A stretch of 64,000 bases of DNA from Carposina sasakii (Eukaryota > Arthropoda > Insecta > Lepidoptera > Carposinidae), in contig CP053153.1 of assembly GCA_014607495.2 (NCBI GenBank), forward strand, positions 496,001 to 560,000, written 5' to 3'. This document shows, one piece after another, positions 1 through 13,110 of the stretch. The notes under the pieces were generated by a model, which was given only the letters and a program-made list of their open reading frames with translations, had not been told where the DNA came from and did not search any database. Numbering within the stretch: the stretch's first letter is position 1; each line of letters begins with the position of its first letter. The position numbers and the translations under genes are program-made.

Positions 1-81
1 GTGTAATAGGCACATTATTTTTTAATGGTTGAAGAGAACAATGGTTCAAACAAGTGACTACCCAATTTATTAATCGATTTA

Positions 82-280
82 AGGCTCGAGCACACCGGAT
101 GCGTGTGTATACGTACCTCTGAGTTGTAATGTATGGAACTGTATAGGCACGGGCAGACCGGATGCTTATGCGTAGACGTAAGCATAGACGTCAAGCGGTG
201 ACAGTTCTATACATTAAACTCAGAGGTACGTGTACGTCTACGCTTACGTGCACGCACACGCATCCGGTGTGCTCGAGCCT
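82..280. mobile_element. Harbinger-like MITE with 26-bp perfect terminal inverted repeats
   Basis: The ends, 82-107 and 255-280, are exact inverted copies starting AGGCTCGAGC. The arms continue to pair imperfectly inward to about 140 and 199, so the whole 199-bp unit can fold into one hairpin. A TTA triplet flanks each side (79-81 and 281-283). Three-base TTA/TAA duplications are typical of PIF/Harbinger elements, which is the basis for the class. There is no coding capacity, so it would be non-autonomous. Confidence 0.75.
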
Positions 281-283
281 TTA

Positions 284-2810
284 TTGTATGTGTGTACTTT
301 TATGTGTGTGTAAAAATAATATTATTCATTTTCAGTGACGTCTCAGTGTTATTGGGCTATTGGGTTTTTAAAAGAACCGACTTAAAGGAACATAACAAAG
401 AATTTAGAACGAAATGTGTATTAAAACTGACTATATTCCCCTGATATAACGCAGATTTGTGCACAAAGCGGAGAGTGACCGTAACATTAATTCTAGATGA
501 AAATCTCCAACTAGGCTTCCCACACGAACCAACAGTTTTATTCTTAAATATATAATCAATCCAGGATTATATGGTTTGGAACTTTAATCAAGCGCCTAAT
601 GAAGCATAGAGGCGCCAGAGATGCGCCGTGTCTATCGCGCCGCGCCAACGATTGCGCGGTAATTACTAGCTAGTCTTATAATTGTTTGTTGTCAGAGAGT
701 AATGGATGATTGTTATCTTTTACATCCGCGTGGTTATGATTGTATGTACTGTGTAATGGTAGGTTGATAGAATTGGTGAATACGAGAGTTACGAGATCTT
801 CAAGCTTACTTTTTTGAATGGGATGGGTCGTGAAATGAAAGTGTCATTTGTGTATTGCCAAATTTTCTTCAGGCAAGCCATTATGTCACATCCATTTGAT
901 AAAGTTTTAAAGAGTGATTATCACTATATACTTTTAAAATAATGTAGAAGATCTTGTATAAATTTATGAGAATTCATTATGTCTGTCTTTTTGCCAGTCT
1001 GTTTGAGAATGTATCATGAAGATATTTAGCTACAAGATATACAGAGTATGCATTATAGTATACTACCTACCTACCAATTATAAAAAGTATAGAATTTTGA
1101 CCTAATAATGTAAGTCGGTCGGTTGCATAGTTCTCCAATACTTATGCAAACTCAAGTACTAAAAACAAAGTTCAAATCTTCAAAAAGCTATGTCCAAACT
1201 TTTGTTACTCCAACGGAATTCCATATACAACTTGAAACATTCTTCTACAGTAATAATAATAAAAACTTTAGTAATTAACAAAGTATTTGACAAAATGAGC
1301 TGCAGAACCCGAATAACAGTTGCTTATCACGCTCTTCACTTTAATAGTTCTTTAAAAAATGTTTGATATCATTTTGATTTGTTATTCACAAGTTTTATTG
1401 TAGTTTGAATCAAGTTTACTTTTCTACTTAAGTTGCTTAAACTGCTACTAGTGACAATTTCGTAGATTAATGCTTTGTGGTGGTGTTGAATGAGGATTTA
1501 TTTAAAGATATCGATTTTTAGTAAGTGACTTTAATTATGTCCTTGCTTTTCACGCGGTATTTTGTATACCACGAGGTAATTTGCGTTAAATTCTTTGTTG
1601 ACCTATTACTCATATTTAAGTGACTGCTATTTACTATGATTTTTTAAACATGTTTTAGAACTCAGTTTTTATATACAGGGTACTTGGAATGAATATATCA
1701 GGTGGAATGTGATATGTACAAATACATAAACGACCAAGATTTAAGTAGCTAGTGCAAAAGGACGAATTCAAAGAAACAAAATATAAATATTTACCATCTC
1801 ATAAAATAAAAGCACAATAAACATTCCAATGTCTATTATAAATCGCAATCTTATCAGCGATATCCCCTGTGACACCCCCTAGCAATGGGAAAAGAAATGA
1901 CCAAGAATTCCTGGCAACCCTTCGACGGTTAATAAATGTCACGCAGGCATTGACATTTGGGGCTGACCCCGGCTCCATCTGCCTGACGCCGTGTCAATGT
2001 CACGGATGGGTTGGTAAAAGATGCTTCAAGCTCTTTTCAGACTATGCTATAATATAATCTATAATATTTGTCTTTAGATAAGTATTATAAAAGCGAAATA
2101 CCAGTCATTCATTAACCACGAAACATCAGTAACTATAACATCTACAAACTTAAAAATTTGGCGGGTATCAAAACTCCAACCTAAAGTAACTCCAAACTAT
2201 GTTTATAGCTTATCCCGGTTTTGAACTATGATTGGTAAAGGTTTATATGAGTTAGTCATCTCTAGCATCTAGTGCGTGTTACGTCATTATATTTAAACTA
2301 AAAACTAAACGATAAAAGCTAGTCAACATAAATGAAAATTTACCTCAAGTATGTGTACTTCTACAGGTGAAGAACTATGATAAATATGTCTAATTTAATT
2401 TAACAAACCGCACATCATACATTAGATAATATAATGCAGATGACATTCTATGGTCGCGAAATCATGATTGGCGCCTGCAAGCAATGGTTAAATAGCTAAT
2501 TTTTTGTATCATTTTAATTGATTGTAAAAACAGTAATTACATTAATAGAAACATTGATTATATTATTATCTGTTACTGAGATTATAATTGACATAAAAAC
2601 TTAAATTACTTTAGCAACAAAGTAAAAATAGATACTTTTCTGCTAGGCACAGACGTTGTGCAGTGGAGTGTAAAAATTGCACACCCACTTTTCACTAGCT
2701 AGCCTGTTAAGTCCCATGTGGTACATGGTGAGCCTTCCGTTTTTCTTTTTGAGAACAACACAACAATTTATCTATTAGCTACCGGTAACCATTATGGGAA
2801 ATTATCTCAA
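284..2810. other. Non-genic AT-rich stretch
   Basis: No supported gene. A GC-richer pocket at about 600-660 is dense in CpG and GCGCC words. A second pocket at 1865-2030 carries a 62-codon frame that I do not recognise. The remainder is AT-rich single-copy-looking DNA. Confidence 0.5.
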
Positions 2811-2975
2811 CATTGTGTTCCCGAATTGGAATAGCAGGATCTTAAAAGAGATTCCATAGCCACGTTTACCATAGCGAAGACAGATGTAAAATATTAATCA
2901 GTTACAAATTGCTAGCTTATCGATTAAGAGAATGCCCGTGTTCCTTAATCGACGTTTACGACACAGAATGAGATG
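2811..2975 (+). repeat. Repeat family A copy 1, cut by a MITE
   Basis: First of about 18 pieces of an unclassified ~220-bp family. Its plus orientation runs: an ACACAGCTGTGT-like start, a 'GCAGGATCATAAAGGAG' block, 'CCACGTTTAGCATAGCGGGG', 'CAGATGTAAATGATCAGTG', 'TTCCTTAGTCGACTCTTACG' and a 'GATGTATTCTAGTG' end. This copy keeps all blocks up to 'GAGATGCAG', where the element starting at 2976 interrupts it. The family class is unknown to me: no tRNA head, poly-A tail or clear target duplication was seen. Confidence 0.7.
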
Positions 2976-3293
2976 CAGGGGTCTACTCTGAAATGCCGCA
3001 TTCGAATCTTTCGGTCCGACCGAAGCCCGACCGAATCGAAGCCTTTGACCCTACTACGAAATTGCTTCGGATTCATTCATCTGAGTTCACATCTCATTCG
3101 GAACCATAGAGAATAATTCACAATGACTAATATTATAAGCTTTCTATTATCTAGCCTTATACCGTCAAATAGAGTTTGATCGGACCTAATGAAAAAACGG
3201 CGCGACTGATCCGATCGAAGGAAGTTCGTAGTAGGAAACATCTCGACATATTGGCCGATACTTCGTTTATCGTCACTTCAGTGTAGACCCCTG
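2976..3293. mobile_element. MITE with 23-bp CAGGGGTCTAC inverted ends
   Basis: Left end 2976-2998 and right end 3271-3293 are inverted copies starting CAGGGGTCTAC, with three mismatches. The element is 318 bp and non-coding. It begins inside a family-A repeat, so it is younger than that copy. CAGGG-type ends occur in hAT and other DNA transposons, but I found no convincing 8-bp target duplication, so the superfamily is open. The inner sequence carries repeated TTCGGT/CCGACCGAA words at about 3008-3045. Confidence 0.7.
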
Positions 3294-3791
3294 CACATAA
3301 ATTTTCGCGAGTCAGGAAAAAACCTTTTGTATTTAGAATAATTATCTGAAGTCAAGGTTTCAATATTCATCTCACTGTCACTTATACTCTGTATTTAATG
3401 TTTTTGCTAAAAAAATCTCTTGCTTTTAATCTCATTATATGAAAATATGAATATTAATTATTCCTGAGTATTTCACGCTCGTGCACGATTCATGCCAACT
3501 AATTGATTGATTACTATTTAGTGACTACTTAAGTAGTGTTTAAACAGTGGAATTATTAAAAAAAAAGACTTCATAAATATTAAATACATGTATTAAAATT
3601 CATTCGGCTTGAGAAACAATCTTGTATTAGGAAATCAAATTAGATTAACAGGACAAAAAGATAATCAGACGGATTGACAGACGTCATCATTGAAGTCGGT
3701 TAAGCTATGTCTAAACTATGTCTTTTAGTTTCAATCGGGCAATAGAAATAATTCGATTATTTTTATTGCAAGGTAATAAAATCTTTCACAT

Positions 3792-3995
3792 GGCTGTGTT
3801 TCCGAAATGGGGTGGCCAGAACTGCAGGATCATTAAGGAGATATCACAGCCACGGTTAACATAGCGGGGCCAGATGTAAATGATCAGTGACAAGTTGCTA
3901 GCTTGTCGCCCGAGAGAACGCCTTAGTTCCTTAGTCGACACTTACGACAGGCACGAATGGAGATCCAGCTGATGTACTGTAGTCATGCATCGGCA
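3792..3995 (+). repeat. Repeat family A copy 2
   Basis: Near full-length copy running from the 'GGCTGTGTTTCCGAAATGG' start to 'GATGTACTGTAGTCATGCAT'. It is followed almost directly by a family-B retroposon copy. Confidence 0.7.
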
Positions 3996-4004
3996 CAATA
4001 GAGT

Positions 4005-4243
4005 TGAGAGAGTAGAGTTTGTACCACCCCTGCCTGTAGGTATCGTACGAGGCGAATTAAGGGTTTCCGAGAGGTGGGCAGCAGCGCCTCCTGTACTGAT
4101 AACATAGTCCGAAAATCACACTGCGGTCACCAACCCGTCTGCCCAGCGTGGTGGCTATGGGCAAAACCCCCCTGTGGCAGTAGCCTTGTGGCGTGCCCTG
4201 GGGGAGGCCTACGTCCAGCAGTGGACTGCAATAGGCTGAAGAA
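4005..4243 (+). mobile_element. Retroposon family B copy 1 (SINE-like or LINE 3' end)
   Basis: Family B is a ~240-bp unit. Its landmarks are 'GGTATCGTACGAGGCG', 'GGTGGGCAGCAGCGCCTCC', 'GCGGTCACCAACCCG', 'GCCCAGCGTGG', 'CCCTGGGGGAGGCCTACGT' and a 3' end 'CAGTGGACTGCAATAGGCTG' followed by a (GAA)n or (GAT)n tail. Three other copies have target-site duplications, which shows retrotransposition. I see no clear pol III boxes, so it may be a LINE 3' end rather than a SINE. This copy ends GAAGAAAAA without a long tail. Its 60-codon frame (4074-4256) is spurious. Confidence 0.75.
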
Positions 4244-4630
4244 AAATTTAATTTAATAATTATAAGAATTTAATAAAACAATAAATGATTTATTATTATT
4301 ATATAACAAGGGTATATCTTTGATATCAGATGAAAAAAATTGTTATCACAAAAGATAGCTTATTTATTTATTAAGGTATACTAACACACTATCTTAATAT
4401 TTTTAATAAATAACGATAATGATGATAAAAGGACACAGTATGAACTCAGCTTTATATCATAAGTAATGCAGGATTACGAAATGTCAATTGAGGTAAATTC
4501 TAGTGAATGTTGCATTTTGTAAAGTTAATAAATTCAGCATCATTGGAATCTTCGTTTGCACTTTTGTTTCATTGATTTTCAAAGTAAATAAATTGACCTT
4601 GCAAAAAAATTACATTGTATAAGCTACTTT

Positions 4631-4896
4631 GACTGGCCGCGTGGTGCCGGCAGAGTAGAATTCGTACCACCCCATGTCTGCCCGTGGGTATCGTACAAGG
4701 CGATTAAGGGTTTCCGGGAGGTGGGCAGCAGCGCCTCCCGTGTTGACAACATAGTCCAAAATACAAACAGCGGTCACCAACCCGCCTGCCCAGCGTGGTG
4801 ACTATGGGCACATCCCCCCATGGCAGTCTTGTGGCATGCCCTGGGGCAGGCTTACGTCCAGCAGTGGACTGCAACAGGCTGATGATGATGATGATG
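4631..4896 (+). mobile_element. Retroposon family B copy 2 with (GAT)n tail
   Basis: The longest B copy here. It starts around 'GACTGGCCGCGTGGTGCCGG' and ends in an uninterrupted GAT run at 4880-4896. No convincing target duplication: only TGAC is shared by the two flanks. Confidence 0.75.
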
Positions 4897-5133
4897 TGAC
4901 AGATATTGCATGCATTTGTCTGTCAAATGTCATATTTTACGAGTGTTAGGTACACATAGTAACTTTAAGGCATGATTTATTAATAGCACCGATTTATGTG
5001 TATTTATTTTTAATACGAGTAATGCTCTCGATTAACTTACATTTTGCTTGATATCGGCTAGCATTTTTAGTTCGAAATGCAAGTGACATAATTCTTTGAT
5101 TCACATTCCTATCTCCTTTAACTCATCCTTATA

Positions 5134-5296
5134 TCCTACTAATATTATAAACGCGAAAGTTTGTAAGTATGGATGGATGGATGGATGTTTGTTACTCTAG
5201 CTGACACCCTGGTTTTACACAAAGACTACTTTTTATCCCGGGAAAATATTTTTATCCCGGATAATCCACGCGAACGAAATCGCGGGTGTCCGCTAG
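5134..5296 (+). mobile_element. Helitron-like non-autonomous element
   Basis: Starts TCCTACTAATATTATAAA directly after an A and ends GTGTCCGCTAG directly before a T, which is the A|T insertion site and TC...CTAG termini known for Helitrons. A short GC hairpin (CGCG...CGCG, about 5269-5286) lies just upstream of the CTAG end. A (GGAT)4 microsatellite at about 5168-5186 is inside. Other, more decayed, members appear at about 33958-34110 and 59203-59420. Confidence 0.65.
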
Positions 5297-8200
5297 TACT
5301 TACATAAATCTTGTGAAGAATAATGACCATTTTACACCAACTAGCAGTCTTAGCACATTACCATTATTATAACAGCTACATAATGAAGTAGTAAATAACT
5401 GCGTATTAAAAAGGACGTTGCGAGCAACATTATAGTTTTACGCACGAGACTCGCGCCCGCCAAAATGTGGAGTTGTGTTATTTTTAATTAATGTCGTACA
5501 CCTTTCACGTAATTATCCACAAATTAGTATAAATGAGGATATGTTGTATAAGCTTTACAAGATGCATCAGGTATACGTATGTCAATCGACTTTGATGAAC
5601 GTTTTTGAAAATGCAAATTGTTACCTATTGTTATTTTGAAATTTTTATGCGACAAAATTTAAATACCAAAAAATCTTAATATTCAGACCGAAGATAGGAA
5701 GAATGAAGTTTGTACTACATAAATTATCAAAAAGTAGAAGGACAATGTCTTAGCGAAAGACTCTACCTATGTAGTATATATGTACCAAAACAAACATTGA
5801 AGCTGTTGAAATATCTATAAAATCACCGTACTATTTAAACAGGTAGCGACTTGAAAAAAAACCCACGATATAGTTAATTGGGTCACTATTTAATTACCAA
5901 ACACAGGCCAGCTGCGTTTGTCAAACAAAAACCGTGACATGTACAAAAAAGCCATTTTAACCACTTTCCCTTTCGAGCCCCAATAGTTATCAAATAAGAT
6001 CTCAACGGGGCCGAAATTAGACGAAACCAACCGAACTAATTCTCCAGACAAGCGTGTCCACTAATACAAGACTTAAAAACTGCGTGGTTTATACTTAGCT
6101 AAATAACTTTAATCTACAGCAGGGTGGTAACATCTTTCCGGCTTTTTCCCTTGTTCGTTACCCGTTTAAAACTAAACCTTAGCAGCGGAAGTTTAACGTG
6201 TGTATTTCAGTGGTTTCTAGTTGGGTTTTTAAGTCGTTTGCTGGGCTTGATAATTGATATCTTGGTATATCTGGCAAGGTGCGAGCGCAAGGTGCGCGTC
6301 GACCGTTGCGATGCACCTTCTACCTTACCCACCGGTCGTAATAACAACGTACCGTGCCAACTGATTGGTGTAACGAAACGGTGACACTTCCAAGTTTTCG
6401 AAGATTGAGTGATAAGCTGGCTAGCTTGGATAATGGTGTGTTTCCGGGTCACCATTGTATTTTAATTTATCGCTGTCATTGCTACGCTAATCGACAGTTT
6501 TATGGTTTGTTTGAATGAGCATTGCAATTTATTTGCGTAAAATGTCGTTACGATCATATTACATATACACGGCTGTGTACCCGATAGATATAGATAGATT
6601 TTTTTTATATAACATTAACTCATTCACAAGTGCGATGTTTATGCATTACTCTCACAAAATTACGTTTAATATCTATAACAATGCAATTAAAATGTCGTCG
6701 ATAAAACAACAAGTAATAATCGATAAAAAGGTGTAGAGATTTCTATCGCATGTTAAGTTTAACAAAAAAAAAAATCTAACACTGCTTTCTGCAATAAAGT
6801 CGGTGAATTAGTGCTGATTACCTATTGGTATTACTTTATTACGTTCTGCACACACGGGCACAGTAAAAAAAGAATTATTTTCATATTCCGAGCTGTGATT
6901 TTTTAAGCATTTAATATTTAATAAAGTCAAATAAAGTAAATTAATTTATTTGAAGATTTTTTTTAACCCAGTGTCACTCTCACGACTATTAAGACGAATC
7001 TAATGACAACTCTCAAGCTCAAGTGCGACAAGCTGTTTAGGCTTTAGAGCATGCTACAGTAATATATATAGGTACCTACATACAAACATAAACTTGAAAA
7101 ACACAAGTCTCTAAACTGTCATTTTAGTCAGCGCAGTCGGGTAATGACAAAAAGGCAAAATATTGTAAAACTGTCAGTTTTAGATTAACACGCTTATGGT
7201 CTAAATTCCTACTGGGTGCTTTAAGTCTTGAGTAACTTCCATCTATTTTGAAAAAGTTGTATAAAATAAAATTTAGGTAAAAAAACCTTTTTAAAAACAA
7301 GCATTTAAATGCGCTAAAAAGAAAAAATAAACTTTTACACTAAAACTTTTACTGTTTAACGTCATTTCAAATTTAACACATTTCACAATTTATATGTTAT
7401 AAAAGCTTGTCGCGACATTTAAGTACTCACGTTCTTACTTTTAAATGTTTATTAGGCAGCATCATGTTTCATTTATCAGCCCCCACTGTTGGACATTGTA
7501 TTAGTCATGTTGTTATACAGTTTATTAGTCATGTGAAATCGAGTTGCTTTTTTAGATTGTGGCATTACCCACTGATAGGTTACAAAGTGAGTATAGTACT
7601 ACCAAAAATGATAAATGCATAAATCTGACTTTCGACTGGACTAAATCATCAATACTCGATCATTAGTAGCTAATTCTAGTTACTAGCACCGTGTACACGG
7701 GCACTAGCCTGGCCAGGCGTGACGTGTTCATTTAAATATTACATTTGCAGGATAACCTGCTAGATGTCCAGTTACTATTCCACTGCGCAAGTTAATTAAG
7801 TTAACTTGTTCATTTGACTTTCCGTCATTCTTGATAACAACAATGTATCAAGAATATAGGGCAAAAGACTTACTTGCCACGTTGACCACTCGTATCTGCA
7901 AAGAAGATGAAGTAATTAGTTCTAGGTAGTTAAGTAATTTTCTTGAATAATGATTTTCATTCTACAGTTTAGGATTTTTTTAAGAATTGTCAAAGTCGAC
8001 CATTAACTTCACCAATTATAAAATTTATTTAAGCACATATGAAATCTATTGAATTGTTCATAGAGACGAGAATAAAAAATTAAATTATGTACTTACTAAA
8101 AATTATAAAAATATTAATAAATTGCTAATAATTTTTTTTGATACTTCGTACCGTCTTTTTTGCCGTTTTTTATGTTTATTACTTCTTAATATCGATCATC

Positions 8201-8650
8201 CAATATTACCTATTAATTCTATACCGTAAAAACATACGCCATATTATCATCAATGTATCTAATTGAACTGTCTCATACATTCCATCTTAGTGCCAAAATC
8301 TTGGTATTTAGGTCGGTAAAGTACTTTCATGGTCCTTCAATTAGTATCACCTCTGACGGGGAGTAAGCCTTCACCTGCTAAACCTGTTTTGTTGGACCAC
8401 TGGATCCTATAGAAGGTGTTATCTAGAATTAAAAAGGTATTAAAAGCTACACCTTACCTAGTCTATTAAAACGTAAGTACCTACTCGAAATCATGGAAAC
8501 TATAAACGAAACGAATTCTTATACTTCATTGTACTTGTAAAAGTATTCTTTGAACAAACTTTACACAGATAATGTACAAAGATTTAGTAACCTCAGTAAA
8601 AACTACAATGTATTGAATCCATGTCAATCATAATAAACCGCATTCGTCAG
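5297..8650. other. Non-genic stretch
   Basis: No gene that I can support. The overlapping 82- and 86-codon frames at 6124-6455 lie on opposite strands, are not protein-like, and sit over a GC pocket (6270-6380). The rest is AT-rich with short homopolymers. Confidence 0.5.
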
Positions 8651-8654
8651 GTCT

Positions 8655-10118
8655 TAGAGTGCCATACTAACTACCTCGATGCACATTTGACTGCCTCACA
8701 ATTCCAGTCCTTGTAGAATTACGGTGCTGGTACCTAATATACTACATTACTACATCTAAGTTTGCACTGAAAAAACGTAACGGCTATAAATATATTTTAA
8801 TATGGAGCCTGCAAAGTTCGTTGTTAAAATTAGTCAAATCACATCTGTTGGTAATATAAACCGAGAAGGTGGTTAAATAAGTATTCAAGGTTGCTTCTAT
8901 AGTCACTCAGTAAATTTAGCTAACCTTACCTAGTGAATAGCTACTCTGCAATAAACGTACTCTGTAATTCAGTGGGTTGTTTCGTAAAACTAGCCATCAT
9001 GATTGTGGATCCATACGTAGCCAAGTTAAGTCCGTGTTCATTGGGATATCTTTCTAGTCAATTAAATTGGTATTTACTTAGTCAAGTTACTTTGTATTAT
9101 GAATTAGGTAACCATAGCTAAAATAAGTCTGAACAGCCAAGTTAAATTCTCGAGTCTCATAGCTAAAATAAAGAACGACACATCTAAATATATTGCTCCG
9201 ACTCTACTCATTGTACTTGAAATCGCGAGTATTCAAATGTTCAATACCCAATTTACTTCAGTCCAGCAGAATTAATAATAAAATTCTAGGAATTACTATA
9301 ACACGTATAAGGTGACCTGTGACTGTTCATAGGCTTTACGAACAAGAGCTCATACTGAAAATATGTACTTAGTTCGATACATTTGTAACTCGCAAGTGGG
9401 CAAAAATTTGACATGTCTTCATGCAGTAAAACAAACTTTACACCAGACTATATGTACATAAGCTATGTACTAGTACTACCTCAGAGAAACGAAACTGATA
9501 ACGATAACTTGCAAAAGTGTATGAACCAGAGATAACGCAACATATCGACTCACATTGCCAAAGTTTTGGCATAAAATCTAAACACGTGATTATATGTACA
9601 CTTTTGAACTCACTACCAATCATTAAGAGCCGTCGAAGTATTGAGCAGTAAAAGCTACATCCAAGGTTCAACGAGCCATAAAACTGTCTTGAGTTAGGTC
9701 ATTGAGAAGTCGCGGTACTCACTTCACTGTACTTCCTATACTAAACCGGTGCTAATGTCAGGCACATTAACATACCTCGACTATGCACACCGAATTTTGC
9801 TACACAGCCGATTCCTTGATCAAGTTACTCGGTCAGCTTACTCCATTGTTAATTGCCGAATTCACAGTAATTGACATGTCCTTAGCCAACTATGATTACT
9901 TAAATGATGTACGCTAGTATTACGAGTGATAGCTAACTATGAGTAATCCTAATATAACTAGTCATTACTATATAGTACTTGTATATATTCTTTATGCGCT
10001 ATGTCTTGATTGTGTCAAGGACTGGAATTGTGAGGCACCGAAAAGTCTAAAGGTGAATCGAGGCCGTTAGTATGACATTAGCACTCTATGACATCTTATT
10101 TCTCTATGGTCAGATGTA
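8655..10118. mobile_element. Large foldback element (~1.46 kb) related to the MITE at 24583
   Basis: A block at about 8660-8720 ('GCCTCACAATTCCAGTCCTT' and its lead) is the inverse of a block at 10006-10118 ('AAGGACTGGAATTGTGAGGC', then 'GTTAGTATGACATTAGCACT'). The same terminal block occurs in the compact element at 24583-24818. The 1.3-kb interior has no convincing long frame but has an unusual texture: few homopolymers, many GTAC, CTAG and AGTAC words. It may be a longer relative of that MITE. The left end is decayed, so limits are approximate. Confidence 0.5.
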
Positions 10119-11533
10119 CTTTTATCCCTTGTCCTACAAAAATAGACTTCATCCTATCATCTCAAACCCTAGGCTAAAACCTATACTACATCTCCCCCAT
10201 ACCTAAACTTACAGCCATCCCGCCATAAAGGCGCGTCTACACTAAACAGTCCGTAAAGAAGTGCACATGTCAAGTGTTAAGGCGATAAGGCGCGGGTCAT
10301 CAGATAGGATGGGCCTGCAATAAACCCAGAAGGGACGACACTTGCTCTAAGAGGTGATTTTTTAAATATTTTTTGTATGTTTGTACCTATATGGAGCAGA
10401 TGAAATTGGTTTAAAAATAAGACTTATAAAATCGATGTTTCTTATAGTAAGCTTAATTTGAAATACGAAATCTATAGCCATATATTTTTTATATTTTAGA
10501 TATTTTAAATGCTTATGAAATTATTTGATCGATGACCAATTGGCATAGTTGGTAGAAACCCTACCTGCCTCGTGATAGGCATTAGCTTTCTACTCAAGAC
10601 ACAAAACGGAATATAGTATGTGGCAAGGTTAACAATTTTGTGAAGATTTAGTTACTTTGTGATTTGCAAGAGTATGGAACTTTTGCACTCAATATTGTTT
10701 TTTTTTTTGACAAAGATAAACCATACATCATATTTACTTGCTCATGTAGCGCAAGGTTACATAAGATAAAAGAAACCATGACAACTCAGTCACATTCTAC
10801 AGGATATTCAGTAATAGTTAGTTCGCGTACATCATTACCGACGTCCCTACGGTCTATGTTCCGAACAGACTATGAAGTAGTTACAACGAAGATGGTGTGA
10901 TAATCTATGTAGTAGATATAACCAAATATAGCCGAGACAGTGTGAACCACTCTTTACCTACTATAGCCATACCCGTACAGTCGTAACTCTTGCAAAAGCG
11001 ATATTAAAAAATCTTCCGATGCTCAGGGGTAATCAATGAATGACAGCTACACGTAGAACTTCTCCAAACACAAAGTAATCACTAGAAATTTCAAAGCCAA
11101 TGAAATACATTATATTTCTAAAGTTTACATGCATAAATTCGTAAGCGGCCTTAGTGTGATCTATGTTCAAATGTTTATTTGTTACATAGAGTAGGTACAC
11201 ATAAGTTAATCTCTTCATATAATCTGCGTTCAGTTATATGCTAAATCATTCATGTTGTTAGAATATCTCTTCTTTCGTACTTCCTTAATGAACAGACCGC
11301 CCGGTGGCCGCCCGGCCGCCCTGCAGCCGGCTCGGCCCGCTCGTCTCACAAACACCCGATTTACTTTAAACGTCAATTTACTTTTATTGGAATCTGCGGA
11401 ACTACGCTAGCCCTATTTATATTGATGGAACAAAGGGGTAGATAAAGAAATTATAGGGACTGTAAAAGTATTGACAATTTCTTTTTGAAAGCGTTTTTTG
11501 TTCGTTTTATATCTATTAGGTTTTGTCCAAACT
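10119..11533. other. Non-genic stretch with a SINE-like scrap and a GC pocket
   Basis: At 10540-10600 there is a tRNA-like A-box ('TGGCATAGTTGGTAG') followed by decayed sequence, probably a SINE remnant. At 11298-11350 there is a very GC-rich run (CCGCCCGG, GGCCGCCC). No supported gene. Confidence 0.45.
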
Positions 11534-11542
11534 TATGGGTAG

Positions 11543-11651
11543 TTAATTTATTAACTCATGGGACTATGGGCAAATACCCCCCATGGCAGTCTTATGGCGT
11601 GCACTGGGGGAGGCCTACCAGCAGTGGACTCCAATAGGCTGATGATGATGA
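11543..11651 (+). mobile_element. Retroposon family B copy 3, 5'-truncated, with target-site duplication
   Basis: Carries the B 3' end (GGCGTGC...GGGGGAGGCCTACC...AATAGGCTG) and a (GAT)n tail. The 9-bp direct repeat TATGGGTAG lies at 11534-11542 and 11652-11660, so the insertion is bounded cleanly. About 15 bases between the left duplication and recognisable B sequence are unexplained. Confidence 0.75.
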
Positions 11652-11660
11652 TATGGGTAG

Positions 11661-13110
11661 GTAGTAAAACGAGCAGCCCGTAGATATTAAAATAGATTCG
11701 TGTATATATTATGAAGAATTTAATTCATGTCGACGAGGCGAAAGAGTCATATTTGGAATGTACTAAATGGAGATCTGTTTGAGTAGTCTCTGCCTACCCC
11801 TATGGGACATAGGCGTGAGGTGTATTCAATTATGACTAATCTCTGATGTCAAACATAATTATGAATATGATAGTATAGCTACGTACGCTGATACGAGTAT
11901 ATGTACCTACTATGCAACATAAGTGTACAAATGATGCAGTGTACATTAGGTGAGAATCATGAATAATACGGGTAGAATGGCTGGACGCTTAAAGGAATGA
12001 TTGCTTAAAAAACCAATTTCATATACCAAAAACCAGGAAACAACATTTAAACCGCGATCCTTCCAAGGACCCAACTAAACGGACAAGTCCAATTTATTTG
12101 TTTAGGAGAATCCCTTAAACACGGGTCCATGTCGTCTATTATGATAGACCATTATTCAGGGAGGTGGAGCCAATCGCGTGCCCAGCCTGACCCTTGGTTG
12201 TTGCTGGACGAGTAAGAAATGCGTGGTCTAAATAACGAGAGATTGCTGTTTTAGCTTTCTTTGTTGAGCATTGTTTGATAGTTGGTCAAATTTGTATGTG
12301 TTTATGTAAATTGAATATATGGGGGCATATTCATCTACTGAAAACATCATGGCTAATACCTACCTAGGTTAGTGTTAGCTACGTTACGTACCTACTCAAA
12401 TTCGCCTAATCTCTTGCAAATAAGTGAGGTGTAAGCTTCTTTTATAAGCTGAAAGGCACATATAACTGATATCATTATTGTTCTTAAGTAATCTGAGGAT
12501 CTATTTTGCTATTCTTAGTTATTGCATAACTGGAACTTTTGGTATGTACCTAGTTACGAAATGTAAGGGTTCTTTGCTCAAACTGACTCTAACCTTTTTA
12601 AATTTTTCACACGGACAAGATACATTCTCATACAGGAACGTAGATATACTAAGCTCTATCTTAAAATATCAGATACTCGTATGTCACAGTCCGATAACTA
12701 TAAGCTCTTTCATCTTACACCACACCCGTACAGTCGCTGTAGCGCCTTCCAGTAATCTGGGCCGGTCAGCTTACGTAAATACGATCGGATTGCGCCGGCC
12801 CGGTGCCGTCCGATACCTGGTCCTGATTGATCCGCCCTGATCAGCTGCACCTGGAATGTCACATGAGGTGTGAGACGCACAGTCCAGGTGATGTCCTGGT
12901 CATTATCCGCTCTTTTAATTATCATCAGTAATGACGAGTCTAAGAACATAGGCTGATGATCTTTCTCTCTTCACTTTTTTAATATTATATAATTAATGGT
13001 ACCTCCTGTGCAAAGCTTACTAAGTAATATGTGTGCAGCTGTATGTATACCCCAGCTGCCGTAGCAGGATACTCCATTGCAACATCATGGGAACTCTCAG
13101 AGGTTATCCA
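11661..13110. other. Non-genic stretch with GC pocket
   Basis: No supported gene. The GC-richer pocket at about 12735-12910 is covered by overlapping frames on both strands (12478-12840 plus and 12710-12949 minus). Neither shows a recognisable domain, and I treat both as chance. Confidence 0.45.
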
